From positions 6,010,125-6,074,124 of the forward strand of contig NC_061801.1 of assembly GCF_021462225.1 (NCBI RefSeq): 64,000 nt of DNA. Direction: 5' to 3'. This document shows positions 24,701 through 36,815 of this stretch, in pieces; the first letter of the stretch is position 1; each line of letters begins with the position of its first letter. The DNA comes from Girardinichthys multiradiatus. Lineage: Eukaryota > Chordata > Actinopteri > Cyprinodontiformes > Goodeidae. The notes under the pieces are model-generated. The model saw only the letters and a program-made list of their open reading frames with translations, was not told where the DNA came from and ran no database searches. A program made the translations under genes and the position numbers.

Positions 24701-27365
24701 CAGTATTAGAATCTGATGGTGAGGGATGTCTGCAACACACCTGGGCCAATTTATGGAATAACTGATGTGGGCAAGACAGGCATGGATGTTAACTAATGAG
24801 TATCTAAATACACACTAAAAACACTTACTATAACTCAACATCTGTTTTTGACAACCCTAAAACACACCCAGATTCTAATCTGGATCTAATAACTCCTAAA
24901 TCATTAACAAATCCTCCTGTCAAGCAGCCTTGTGTGTGTTTTTGTTACATGATGAGGCCCGTTTTCTAAAAATATACTACGTGGTTAGGAGCCACTGCTC
25001 CTTGTCTGGGACCAAACCCTGGTCCCCATGGGGGAAAATGCTGATGTTGGGCTAGTGGTTAGGTTTAAGACTAAGTTGTGAATTAAGTTCAGGTTAGGGT
25101 GAGTTTAGTGTCAGGGTTAGGCCATATAACTACATGAAAAATGAGTGGAAGTCAATGCATGGGCCATAAGGATAGAAAAGCCCAAGTGTGTGTGTTGGTA
25201 CCTGTTTAGCAGGGTAAACATGCTCTTTATCAAGTTTGGCAGCGATGGGGGCCAGTTCTCTGTCTGCGTAGTCTCTGCAGGTCTGCCTCAGTAACTGATG
25301 GGTCTCTGGCAGCTCCGCCAGCTGTGACAGACTCCGGCAGCCAGTAAGACACAAGTCTAGAACTGAAGGAGAGATGAACACGTGTAGGTATCAACACTGA
25401 GTGCGCCGTGTAGCCGTCACAGAGCAGATCTGGCTCTGGAACAAATACAATGTCAATGATCGTGTAGTTCTGACACACAAAAATACCCAATCACTGCTCT
25501 TGGAGGATGTTCAGTCTGTTTTAGTTACCAGCTAATCATTTGGGTTTTGTAAAACATACTTAAAAAATACTTTTTTGCATTTAATGATCTTTTTTGGAGC
25601 AGAGAAGAATTTCTGAAATCAGCATTTCTGAAACAAAAACCTGCTCCAGTCTTCAGCTAAACATGAGAATCTGGAGACCTGATCAAACGTTATCCCTGAT
25701 TAATTGGCAGGAGACATGGCCTCAACAAGGAGCTGTCAGCTGAAACAACAGAAGCGGTCCTGAAAAAACTCCTTCCAGGACATAAATTAACAGAGTGGCA
25801 AAAGATGTTGGCTGTTCCCAGTCAGCTCGGTCTAAAATGTGGAGCACGTCAAAACAAAAATGTTCCGGCTGTGATTGAACATGAATCATCCAGGTACAGC
25901 AACGAAGATGTCAAAGCGTCTGAATGGGACACTCAAGCAATCTGCCTTGAAAATGAACAACAGAAGAAAGGAAGGGCAAATAGACACAAACATGAGTCGA
26001 TGAGATGAATGAGAAGAAAGAAGCAGAAGAAAATATCTAGAAACCAAACTAAAACATCATTAACAACCAAACAGCTGTAAACAAGGTTTTTGTGGGCTGA
26101 AGAGAAGCAGCCATGGACTGTAAAAGATTTGATGATGGCGGGATTCAGTGATGAGTTCAGAAACCGAACTGGCCAAGGAGATGGTGTTGATGTTGACCCA
26201 TCAGTCCTTATTGTTTCTCAGCAGTAAAGTCGATGACTCAAAAAGAGAAACCAGAGGAAGTGTTTGGCTATTTTTTAAATATGTTTTATAAATCCAGAAT
26301 GTTCAGCTGGCCAAACGATTAACTGATGCAAACCTCCCGAATTTTTTTCCATGAAAGTAACAATAAATATTTTTGTATTTAAAAACCATGAATGATCGTG
26401 ATTATCATGTGCTGTACTGAAGTAGCCTATTTGATTATGGGGGATTTTTATTTTTAGAGCAGCGTTTGTGTTGTGGGGCTCTGACTGCAGGCCGAGGGAA
26501 AGATTTTTAAATACTTCTTATTTAGTTTTGGTGTCATCTAAATCTGAAGTTGACGTTGCCCAGAAGCAGCGATTCCACATTTAGTTTAGATATCAGTTTA
26601 CAAAAAATGGAATCTTTGTGCATTTTATTTATTTTGACTGTCCATTGGCTGATTTTATTAGTATTTTTGGAATGCGTCGTGTTAATTGGGCTAATGTGGT
26701 TTTACTACATAAATAACTTAATTAGGGTGGTATGTTTTGGTCATTTTCCCCACTAACACTGCGCAAGATAATTACACTGCGTTCAAATAAGCTGCAGAAA
26801 TGAAACGTATTCTACTCTTAATTTATTACAACACATGACCAGCAGTAAGGTCTTTAAACGCACCAGTAGCTAACCAGGTAGCAATCGGCTATTTAGGTGA
26901 AAGGTCATTCCCACCACCAGTCACCTTCATCTAACTAATAAATCAACGAATGAAACAGTTCAGCAGCAGCACTCGGTGCTCTGTATTTATCTCTGTAATC
27001 AAACCGGGAGCGGAAACACTTTTTGATTTTTACAGCTAAACGGAAACCTTATTTCGCCACCGAGCTAACTGAAAACAGCTACATTACGCGCTAATGTACT
27101 TGCTTCCAGTCCCACTGAGAGGCAGAGAGAAAATTACCAGAGGTTTATTTCCTCCAGTGGGTAAATTACACAAGTTAAAGCTGTTAGGTAATCCAAGGCA
27201 TGAGCAAACAGCTGGTTATGTGTTCAGTCGTGATACAGTTAAGTAGCTCTCACGCAAATACAATGGCTATAACATGATTTTCTTTCTTCTGTTAAAGTGT
27301 CTCATTGGTCTTCTGTGTTTTGTCTCTAAATACTAACCTTTTCTAGCTTTACAAAGTGCAGACAT
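18743..27365 (-). CDS. acads: Short-chain acyl-CoA dehydrogenase, mitochondrial (acads), complete
   Basis: FAD flavoprotein catalysing the first step of mitochondrial beta-oxidation of C4-C6 acyl-CoAs and passing electrons to ETF. Ten coding exons (high to low): 27338-27365, 25202-25362, 23324-23473, 23113-23224, 21582-21733, 21322-21492, 20109-20246, 19756-19851, 18989-19045, 18743-18895. They sum to 1218 nt, 405 aa plus stop, close to the roughly 412 aa known for mammals, and every junction keeps frame. Visible motifs: a short basic presequence (exons 1-2), the [15 protein letters not shown] helix, [11 protein letters not shown], the FAD/substrate signature [20 protein letters not shown], and the C-terminal [18 protein letters not shown], whose YEG glutamate is the catalytic base. 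All introns are GT-AG except intron 5 (21493-21581, 89 bp), which has a GC donor. Introns hold several transposon relics. Confidence 0.96.
19100..19755. other. acads intron 8, no extra feature seen
   Basis: This intron lies between the exons at 19756-19851 and 18989-19045. It contains a 109-codon chance frame on the + strand with no recognisable domain. Confidence 0.5.
21580..21581 (-). other. GC splice donor of acads intron 5
   Basis: On the minus strand the exon ends ...CACAAG and the intron begins GCATGG rather than GT. The acceptor CCCCAG before 21492 is normal. Protein similarity fixes the junction (DKKLKHK then GISTFLIP), and no GT within reach keeps the frame. Confidence 0.8.
21795..22945. 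mobile_element. Tc1-like or related DNA transposon remnant in acads intron 4
   Basis: The two ends look weakly inverted (AAAAAGTAAGTACACTGT near 21797 and GGGTGTACCTTCTTTTTACC near 22924-22944). Between them, 22025-22200 contains a block (CATCTCAATCAGGATGAGG; TTTGAAATGCATGGCCCCG) reminiscent of minus-strand transposase in fish elements. No intact frame; boundaries are approximate. Confidence 0.45.
24056..24138 (+). repeat. SINE/LINE 3' tail ending in GGAT repeats
   Basis: A block like AGGCACCAGCCCCCCGGCGACC followed by ATGGATGGATGGATG is the tail of the same fish SINE/LINE family as at 12704. It lies in acads intron 2. Confidence 0.65.
24165..24500 (+). mobile_element. Tc1-like transposase remnant
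   Basis: On the + strand I read a [24 protein letters not shown] block (about 24199-24255), matching the conserved region between the first two catalytic aspartates of Tc1 transposases. A QDNDLKH block follows at about 24318-24340, containing the second aspartate. Frames are broken. Located in acads intron 2. Confidence 0.7.
25382..27337 (-). other. acads intron 1
   Basis: About 2 kb between the short first coding exon and the exon at 25202-25362, AT-rich. I see no transposon with clear ends and no other exon. Confidence 0.6.
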
Positions 27366-27747
27366 GGTACCTTCCTCACGGCTCAAGCCCCAATGAAAGT
27401 TTATGAAATGTCGTGTTGCCTTCAAGTTCTAGCTGGTATTGACCACGTGACGCATTGCCGGATTCACTATACCTCGTAAACAGTAAATCTGACGAAGAAA
27501 GCAACAGAAGCCAGAAAACTGATATCAACTTTCTACATGGTTGTCAACGTTATACAAAGGGACAAAACAGTCACCTCACCTCGTACGAAGTACATAGACG
27601 AGACTCTAGTTCATTATTCATTGTCTGTACAGGGGGACAAACTTATCAATAACTTACATATTCATACGCGTACAAATTTGTGTGTGTGTGGTTATGCACA
27701 CACTCATCATTAATGAGAGTGAATTAAGTTCCCTCTCACTGACATCC

Positions 27748-27850
27748 GCACTCCAGTCCGGTAGGTGGCGGGAAATGCACCTTACGTTGGTTTGTCATCA
27801 CCCAATAAAAAAAAAAAAATACAAATAAAAAAAAACAAAAGAAGAAGAAC
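27748..27850 (+). repeat. Short dispersed repeat (GTCCGGTAGGTGGCGG type)
   Basis: CACTCCAGTCCGGTAGGTGG, then ATGCACCTTACGTTGGTTTG, an A-rich stretch and GAAGAAGAA. I recall this block as a frequent short repeat in fish genomes. It sits about 400 bp upstream of the acads start codon. Confidence 0.55.
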
Positions 27851-28051
27851 ATATCATATGGCCAGGATGGTTTGGATAGCATTTTCCCGCTTAAAAATTA
27901 AGTAATCTTTTCAAAGCTGCTTTTTGTATTTATTCGGATTATCTAAGAATGATTTTAAAATTTGTTTGATGATTTAAAACATTTTAGTGTGACAAAATAA
28001 GAATAAAAATAAATCTGTAATGTGCATATATTTTTTTCACGGCAATGTACA

Positions 28052-28903
28052 TACAATGTCTCACAAAAGTGAGTACACCTCTCATATGTTTGTAAATATT
28101 TGATTATTTATTTTCATGGGACTGAAACTGAAGATATGACACTTTGATACAATGTAAAGTAGTCAGTGTACACCTTGCACAACAGTGTTAATTTGCTGTC
28201 CCATTAAAACCATTCAACACACAGCCATTCATGTCTAAACCACTGGCAACAAAAGTAAGTACACCACTAAATGAAAATTTCTAAATCAGCCATTTTCCCT
28301 GCCTGGTGTCATGTAACTCGTTAGAGTTACAAAGTCTCAGGCGGGGATAGGGAGCAGGTGTGTTAAATTTGGTGTTAGCACTTTCACAGTCTCTCATACT
28401 GGTCACTGGAAGTTCAACATGGCACCTCATGGCAAATAACCTTCTGTGGATCTGAATAAAAGCATATTGAGAATCCGTGGTGCACCCTTAAACAGAGTGT
28501 GGAGGTGCGAAGGTCTCTAACCTCCACCAGCTCCATGATGTTGTCATGGAGGAGAGGAAGATGACTTCAGTGGCAAACTGTGAAGCTCTAGAAAACTCCA
28601 TGCCCAGGATAGTTAAAGTGCTGGAAAATAATGGTGCCTACACAAAATATTGACAGTTTGGGCACAATTTGGACATTGACACTTAGGGGTGTACTTACCT
28701 CTGTTGCCAGTGGATTGACATTGAGTGTGTGTTGAGTTATTGAGGTGACAAGGTGACAGCCAATTTACACTGTTATACAAGCTGTACCCTGACTACTTTA
28801 CATTATATCAAAGTGGGATATGTTCAGTATTGTCCCATGATAAGGTGTAATGAAGTATTTCCAAAAATGTAAGGGGTGTACTCACTTTTGTGAGGTACTT
28901 TAA
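28052..28903 (+). mobile_element. Internally deleted Tc1 element with about 220-bp inverted termini
   Basis: The left (28052 onward) and right (to about 28903) ends are inverted copies of each other over roughly 220 bp. Both contain CTCACAAAAGTGAGTACACC near the tip and an inner CACTGGCAACAxAxGTAAGTACACC block. The interior keeps a transposase start (ATGGCACCTCATGGC, near 28419) followed immediately by a stop and deletion. It lies between acads and crybb1. Confidence 0.75.
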
Positions 28904-29353
28904 ATGTAAATGCATCAATACCTAAAGTTAATACCTAAAACTAAAAACAAACTTTGAACAACATATGCTTTTTCCGGTTCATTTACACTCCATTGTTGTT
29001 AACAAACCAATGTGTCTCTGGTGCTTCATGTAGTTGTATTTTAAAAAATGAGAAAACAAAATAAATCCTTATATTAAAAAATGCAATAATGGAATCTTTT
29101 GCAATTATTTAGAAAATATAGATGAAAATTCTGACTTGTTGAATGATAAACAAGTGGTGAATAAATGTTAAACCAACATGTACATCACTCTTTTTGTCTC
29201 TGTCTTTTTTTACAGTTTTCTGTATTATTGTCATAGCCTGTTTGAATATTTAAATAAATAAATTATATCCGAATATTAACACAAAATATAGCTTTTGCTG
29301 TAAAATAAATAAAGGTTATCCAACCATGAAGGAATCAGGTTTTTCACAACACG

Positions 29354-29359
29354 TTTATT
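29354..29359 (-). terminator. Poly(A) signal of crybb1
   Basis: TTTATT on the + strand is AATAAA on the minus strand, about 185 nt after the crybb1 stop codon. Confidence 0.7.
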
Positions 29360-29544
29360 TCTTAGCACCATAAAAAGTCATTAAATGATGTCCAGGGTAT
29401 TGCTCTCAATCTCTCTTTCCTTTGGAATGGAGCAATGATGGTAGAGGTCGAGGAAAGCACCAGAGAATTTGGAAAAAAGAAGAAGTGTGGAGAGATAAAA
29501 AGCTGAGAGAGCTACAGCAGCACCAGGTGGTCAGCAGGTGTCTT

Positions 29545-32500
29545 TCACTTGCTGGCAGTAGTGAAGGTGAAGCATCCTCTCTGGTGGAACTGCATGTCCC
29601 TGATACGGCGCATGGATTGGATCTGGGGCTGGAAGGCGCAGAAGTCATTGTAGTGTCTGTAGTCACCGCACTCAAACAGGTACTGGTAGCCTCTGTATCC
29701 GGGGTACTGGTAACCCACCCAACTGAGAGAAACATGGAGGGAAACCAGCATTATGTGTGTTCCAGTAAACATGTGCACATAGCTTTTAGTGTGTGGTTAC
29801 TGCAGGAGATGATGAGATTCTAGAAGTCTTGTAAGAAGTCCTGAGATCCTAATGCCTCCCAAATTGTCCTATTTAGTCTCTGCGAGGCCTTAAGAATGGT
29901 TTTAGAAGGTCAACTTGTAATTGTGGGGCTACTTGCTCTCATTTATGATCTTCTGCAGGACTCACAGAAAGGTCTGTGGCCAATGAGAAAGTTCTACCTA
30001 GTGTTTAGAAAGTTTGGGGAGCAAGGTTCTAAGCAATATTGGTATCTATCACTAAGTAGATGTTGGAGAGTCTTCATTCGGCCTTATTGGTCATCAGTGG
30101 AGCCACTAATGAGCTTCCAGATGTCCACTAGAAGTTCCTTGACGCATACAATTTTTAAAAAATGAGCAAGATATATGTATCCGGCAGAAAGCCTGAGAAG
30201 TCTTTCATCTGTTTGGTTCTTTAAAGAGGTATTTTTGAAGCTTCAGTATTTGTCCAACTGGAAGTTTTATCTATCTATTAAGTTGGTCAAGGTGGCCTTA
30301 AAGAGGTCTCCCATACACAGATTCTTATAGAGTTCTAAACAACTCTTTGCACTTTAAAGATGTTTAGCAGGTAATAGAGATGACATAGGTGTCTTTAAGG
30401 AGGTTCTGGTTGTTAACTGGAGGTTTAGAGTTCCCTTAAAAGGTTTAACAGAGACCGGATAGTCAAACGCTGAAGGTAGCTACATAAATATTACCATCTA
30501 ATCAACATGTATACAAGTAAAAAACTATCTGTAAGTACTTATCTGCTTAACCAAGTGATTTTAAACTGTGTTTAAACTAAAGTGAATACGTATATCCACT
30601 CACGCTCCTCCTGGCACCCTCACGCTGCCCACTCTGTCACAGAAGCCATGTGCCCAGAGGGTGGGCACATCATCCTCCTGAATCTCCATCTTGTTGCCCT
30701 TGAAGTCGGAGAGCTCATACAGGCAGATCTTGTGCTCCAAGCTGTCCTGCAGAGAGGAAAACCCAAACACAGAACGATGATCTCAAGATTCCAGAAACCA
30801 GTTTTTGTTCCTGACTTGGTGTCAGTGTTGTCAATGAGTCTACAGATGGCAGTGTTGTTCTAGTTTTAGTCCCGGGGGACTCGAATTTAGGTTCATTGAG
30901 TTTTTTCAGAAACCCAGAAATATGTGTTGGAAATGGGGCTTTGTCTTGCTCACTTGTCAGAATGTATGGAAATAAGTTGTTGAAACTCAAACTTTGTTTA
31001 TCCTGTTGAATGCTGTTCAAATTTAGGTCAAATGAAAACAGAGTCCAGTGTTTGTTTAGCTGGTCTGATGTCACAGTTTGGCTCTATAAAAAGAGACATT
31101 GAAAGCAGACCTTTGTTTAGCTTAGGACGCCTAGTTGAACCTTTTTACTTCCAGCCACATTAAGACATCAATGGATGTAGAAATCTTTTTTATTTTATTC
31201 CGTCATTTTTCAGCCAAATTTGCGTGGTTCAATGAGAGTCTGCTTGAGTGTTAACGGAAAGCATCAACATTTAAATTTCCTCTCAGTAATATTCTGGATT
31301 ATGCTTCCATCTTAGAAAACAGCGTAACGTATGTTTTCATTAAGTTTAAATGCTGAGTGTACCATGCGGATGGGCCTGAGGGACATGAGGCAGTCGCTGC
31401 GGTAGGAGTTGCTCCAGGTATCCCAGCGAGGATACTCTCCCTTCTCCAGGATGAACATCTCGCCACGGAAGTTGGTCTGCTCGAAGGCAACAAAGCTAGA
31501 GCGGATGGGTGGGTGGGGGCACCAGTCACAGGGGGGTAAGCACAGAGAAGGAGAGAAGGAGGATGGCAGAGAAGAGTAACACATATATGAAGAAGGGAAG
31601 TATGGAGAAGTCCGAGCTGCTGAAATCATGTCTCTGTGAGGGAACTTACGGGCCGCACTCCACAATGATACTACGCACTCTATCCATGCCACGGTCACAC
31701 ACGTTCATACACTCATTCTGGACCTCCATCATCCTGCCCTGGAAGTTCTCCTGGTCGAACAACATGATCTGCACAGGAGGGGTGTTGCAAGCTCAGTTTT
31801 ACACTAAAATAAGTAAAACCATTAAAGCCTAAATCTAGAAAGGATATTAATATGAATATAAAGTAATTTTACAACATGTTCAGTCAACACAGCAGGTTTT
31901 TGAGGAAATCGCTTTGTTAAAGAAATGTAGTTCTCAGAAACACTTTTATGAAAAATGATGGGCTCTATCAGAGTTTTAGGAGTTAAAGTGTACATTAAAT
32001 TAGTTGTTTCCCACAAATGTAATATGTTCCTATTTGCTTCCAGTGAGACTCCATAGCTATAAGTATATACAAGTTCTAGAAAAATTTAGATTTGAAGAAA
32101 ATATCAGTATGAATACATCTACTATATAAAAAATGGCAGTAGATTTTTTTGCTGATCCTTTCAAACTTTTAGTAAAGCTGGATTTTTAATCCCTGATTTT
32201 TCGTGAAAATAAAGTATTTAGAAACTAGGATAGCCTCCCAACCAACTGAAGTATTTTCCTTATTGCATTTACTGAAATTTAAAGAAAATGTGTCTGGTAA
32301 TTAAATAATGATTTCCAAAATAAATAATAAATAAGCACATATTTACAATAATGTACCTTAAGAAGCAAGTCTTATTTTATCTACTTTAAACCAATTAGAT
32401 AATTTACTGAAGTAAACATAGACTCTCTATGCAATGATGGGCCTGGAAAACAGTTCATTTTAATGCTGTCCACTGAAATGTAAAATAAATAAGGTACCTC

Positions 32501-32862
32501 AGTTTATTACACTGACAATTATATTAGAGTTTCAAACCTCTAGAAAATTATACACCTCACTGTTTTTACATCTTTGAACAGATGTCTTCCAGTCTTTATA
32601 TGCCTATTTTTCCACTTTCACCTTGTCTCAAGCTGGGTTCCTTCAGAAGTCCCACTAATTTCCCACTAACTCTTCTTCCGAAATAAATTGCGCCAAATAA
32701 ATTTCTTCCAATGTGGATATTGTTGCTGCAGTGACTCACTCTGTAGGATCCCATGCCAGGCTCGCCGGTCTTGGTGGGCTTGCTGGTGGCAGCTGGAGCT
32801 GGGGCTCCCTTGTCCTTGGCATCGACGCCCTGGCTGGAGGCGGTCTTGGCAGTCTGAGACAT
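29545..32862 (-). CDS. crybb1: Beta-crystallin B1 (crybb1), complete
   Basis: Structural lens protein that assembles with other beta-crystallins to give transparency and refraction. Coding exons, high to low: 32740-32862, 31650-31768, 31363-31495, 30604-30746, 29545-29722. They total 696 nt, 231 aa plus stop, all GT-AG and in frame. The first exon encodes the Ala/Pro/Lys-rich N-terminal arm typical of beta-B1 ([12 protein letters not shown] start). The next four each encode one Greek-key motif, as is standard for beta-crystallins. Recognisable blocks are [49 protein letters not shown] and [17 protein letters not shown]-terminal extension follows RRIRDMQ, a basic-type feature. A TATA box and a non-coding first exon lie upstream, and cryba4 lies in divergent orientation. 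Confidence 0.97.
29823..30480. repeat. Possible degenerate short tandem repeat in the last crybb1 intron
   Basis: Variants of AGAAGTTCT/AGGTCTxxT recur every few tens of bases between the last two coding exons. I could not define a unit, so this may be only compositional. Confidence 0.25.
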
Positions 32863-33199
32863 GGTGAGGGGCTTCAGGAGAGTCTGTACATCAGATGCAG
32901 GAAGCCAAGTGGGGGGGGGTCAGAAATAGAGGTGTAAACAGACAGAATTGCAGAGGCTAATAATGTGAATGAAAGGGAAGTGTTCCAGAACATTGTCATC
33001 ATCTGGAGGGTAATGTAGGTAGAAATGTGCTTTGTTGGGATTTATTGCTGTTCATGTGTTAGGCTCATTTGGATGCTACACTTCTGTTTGGGTCTTTCCC
33101 CTTGGCTGAGAGGGCGGTGTGGATGACAGGGAGTGGGCCCTGGTTCTGGATGTGGAGCTCTGAGGCTCAGCTGTGTACGGCTGTATCTGTGTGTCTTAC

Positions 33200-33280
33200 C
33201 TGCTTTAGTACAGCTTGCAGTGCCTTGTGAGGGAGGCTGGCTCGTGCTGGTCCTGTTAGAGCTAGACTCAAGCTTTTATA
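33200..33280 (-). promoter_or_regulatory. crybb1 TATA box and non-coding exon 1
   Basis: TATAAAAG on the minus strand (CTTTTATA at 33273-33280) places transcription start near 33245. A non-coding exon of about 45 nt ends at a GTAAGA donor whose exon edge is 33200. The matching acceptor before the ATG is probably at 32883/32884. This two-part 5' end is typical of beta-crystallin genes. Confidence 0.7.
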
Positions 33281-35529
33281 CTCTGGCAAAGGCCAAAGGT
33301 ATAGGCTCACAGCACAATAGAAAGCCTCGCGTCATCACAGTTGGTCTGCGCCAAAGCCGGCAGGTCATCGCATACCCTGGAAACACTGCTGGCCCCTCTA
33401 GGCTGCCTGTAAGCATTTCACTGTCAAAGGAAAGCACTGACCCAGGCAGTTTTACCCCCTGTTGGGCTGCTGGGCCTGTGAGCTATAGCTGTATGTAGAC
33501 ACGAGGAATGCAAAGATCCAAAGGGCACAAAGAGGTAATAACCTACACAGGCTAACAACAATGTATCATATTCAATAGCCCTGGAGCTGAGAACAAAGAC
33601 AGAGCATTTTAAATCACCATCGCTTAGCCATGAAGAGCCAAAACAAGACATAACATGCACATATATGCAATTAGACATACTCTCCACTGTAAAAATACAA
33701 AAATAAATTTTTACACAATATTTAGATTTTAGACTTTTAACTTGTTTAAAACCTGAACAGAGGTTTTACGCAAGGTTAGGGTTTACAACATCACTGTGCC
33801 TTGATGTGAGACAAAGTCTCCAACTTCTAACCTCGATTAAAAGTGACTTCATAATGACCGAATTGCATCTTTGATTAAATGCATTAGAAGTTATTATCCT
33901 GATGGGTTACATGTGTTGTCTGTTTTCTGTTTGCCCGCCATTTTGCCCCTTTGCCATTACAATTTCTTCCCTTTATGCTGAAAGTTTTATACCCAACTTT
34001 TCAGGTATGGAACGGAGCTGTCTACCACATGACGTTTCCTACAAACTATACACTAGGAATGATTCATTCAAACTTGGACAACTGACAATTTTAAGTTATC
34101 TTCTGAACTCTGACCTACTGTAGGGAAATGGGATTTTATGCACCCAATAAATAATATCGACCACTAGGAACAGCTTATTATAGTTATTTTGGTTTGATCA
34201 GAGTGAATAATCTGTGTATGTCATATTTTATCAGAGTCAACTTCCAAATAGAGATCAGACCTAGCTGACTGGAAATATTGTGTAATACAAATTCATCAAA
34301 ATAATATACAATTGAATTATACTAGAATTATACTAAAAGTGATATATAGTATTTATGTCCATAATTCATTAAGACATTTTTCTACCAACAGAAGTAAACA
34401 ATAGTTAGGTACATTGGGCCAAATGTGTTTAGTCATGTATTCAAGATGGGTCAAAAGAAAGGAGAGAATGGCAACCCGTGTGTTTGAAATGGCGAAGGGG
34501 AAAACTGACTGGGAGCCAATCCAACAGTACATAATATGTTTCTTAACCTACCAAACAGTTTTCCACCCTGATTTGGAAGCTATCAGCTTTATTTTAGTTT
34601 GCCACCTTCTGAACAACGGTTACTCTCTCTATTTCAAACAACGAGTGATAACATATAATATTGAGTGAAAATGTGTTAATAAAAGGCTTTCATCTCATTC
34701 ATTTCATTTAAATCTTTCAATAAAAACACCATTGCTGTAAACATGGCCCTCCCGTTTTGTTGATCCTCCTGTGAGTGAAATAAAGGTTGCTGATGATCAA
34801 ACTGATAATTCCAGGATTATGTCAATTGGATTACATCTGGATTATGTCATCTCTGCTGCGATGATTTCCATTTGTGAAGATGGATTAAATTGAGTTGGAT
34901 GTGTGCAGATTAGGTTCATACTAATCATGCTGTGTAATCTGTATGACTCCCAATATGATACAGCTCATGCTGGGATTCAGACTCATTTCTTGTTTTATTA
35001 TTGGTGACTGAAATGTGTTCTCAGAGTAATGTTGTTCAATACTAAATGCCTAAACAAATGTTGAATTCATATACCCATTTTTAAATTTTCTTTCAACACA
35101 CTTTCAAAAACTTTTATCACACAAGCTTGCAAATCCATCAAAAATGGTGAATGTTTCAAGAAATTTCAGACACAAAGATGAATACTTTAATTCCCAAAAA
35201 TATCTCATTAAACAAGACAAAATAATACATAGCTTCAGTGCTGTCTGTGAACATTAACAGAACGATATTTGGTTCATTAAGATGATGGTTTAAAATTCTG
35301 AGATATGTTTGTAATTAATCTTGTAATACAGTCTGGTATATACTTAATTTTATTTCTAATTAATCTTTTAGAGACAACAGTATTCAATGCCTCTGCTGTA
35401 TTCAGCCTCTCAGTCTTCTCTCCTAACATGTTAATGGTTTCAAGCAGTTTTATATGTACATATCACTCCATCATGTAATATGACCAAAACAAAGGTAGAA
35501 AAATATTAGAGAGCCTTATGGAAATAGTT

Positions 35530-35985
35530 AACCAATGCATGTATTGCCTATATGTGGAGGATTAAACCCAAGTTTGCTCGGATTAAAGGTTCCCACAGAG
35601 TCGGGTTTGCTTGACTCCGTGGAGGTCCTTCTGTACTTGAGACAGACTCAAAGCGGACATCCGCCGGACGAGTCCGCACGATTAGTTTTTACAACCGCGT
35701 GCGCATACTCTGTGTTACACAATAAACTGCTCGGCGGGAAAAAGTCTTCACCTCTAACTATTTTATATGTGACACACTACTCTGACCAACCAGTCGTAAG
35801 GACAAATACCCATGGACAGTGCGTGCAAACTCCACACTGCTCACAGTACAAAATGTCTCCTTTTTGTGGTCATTTTGTGTTGTATATCCACCAGATTGGG
35901 AACTCATCTGGGATGGCAATCTGTTTTCTTTCTGAGGCCCATGGGATAAAACCATTCATGGGGTCGTCTGGGACTCATGACTAAA
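35530..35985 (+). mobile_element. Possible endogenous-retrovirus LTR end and leader
   Basis: A GC-richer block (35570-35745) ends with AATAAA at 35721-35726, like a retroviral R region. About 230 bp further, TGGGGTCGTCTGGGA (about 35959-35973) resembles a primer-binding site complementary to tRNA-Pro. Sequence to about 36480 might be leader or gag-region debris, but I could not identify a protein domain. No second LTR was found. Tentative. Confidence 0.3.
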
Positions 35986-36691
35986 TACTGCCAATATAAC
36001 ATGGGATTCCAGTTCGGATTATTGATAGACCAGTGTCTTACCATGGAGGAAGGCAGAGGGTGATAGGAGTTAAAGATACCTTTCAACAACCTCTTTGACA
36101 TAATAGTCATGTAACATAGCTGCAAATCCCGTCTCTAAGCTGCCTCTGGCCATTCATAAATCACCAGTTGACCCTGCCATGTCCAGATCAGATGTGAGTT
36201 TACAGAGGAAACCTCAGGAGGCATGGAGTGGGACTCCTCAAAGTTGAAACAGAGCACTACGTTTAAAATTTTTCATAGGTTATATCCCATTCTAAAGGGT
36301 ATAACCCATTATGTGATGCCTCATTGATCTTGCTCAATACCATTGCCACTACTGAAGAAATCACCCATAGCGGAGTTCCTGGAACAGTCTCGGCACACTT
36401 CAGCGAGACCTGTCCAATGTGTGTTAATTTTAAGAAATCAAGTGTATCATATATCACTACATCACTACATCACACCCTGAAGCCACAAGGATGACTAATC
36501 CTTTAATAAGTAGACAATAACGAGGGTGTCACAACGTCGCTTAGTCATGTAGAGGCATCAACCATCTTGCTGTCTTTGTTCTTTCAGAAAATATACAGAA
36601 AGTCCCAACTTCAAGCGTTGTGAAAGGGGCTGAAAATAGTCTTTGTGGCTACAAATAACAAATCTGGAGCCGAATCTCAGATTCTGACCAA

Positions 36692-36815
36692 GGGGCTGCA
36701 AAGAGAGGCAGTTGCTAGCACTGCTGCTTTGAGGAAAGAGGATCCTGGGTTCAAATCCTGGCCAGCCTTTCTGCATGGAGTAACCACCAGTAACCACCAG
36801 AGATGGGCACCAGCC
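36692..36815 (+). repeat. tRNA-derived SINE fragment with good B box
   Basis: Same family as 12704-13010: GGGCTGCAAAGAGAGGCAG head, GCACTGCTGCTTTGAGG, and a near-consensus B box GGTTCAAATCC at 36748-36758. The middle is deleted: TTTCTGCATGGAGT joins to a tail ATGGGCACCAGCCCC. Confidence 0.7.

Noticed and set aside
35535..35984. 149-codon + strand frame
   Set aside because: No recognisable domain; overlaps the possible LTR/leader block and is better explained as non-coding.
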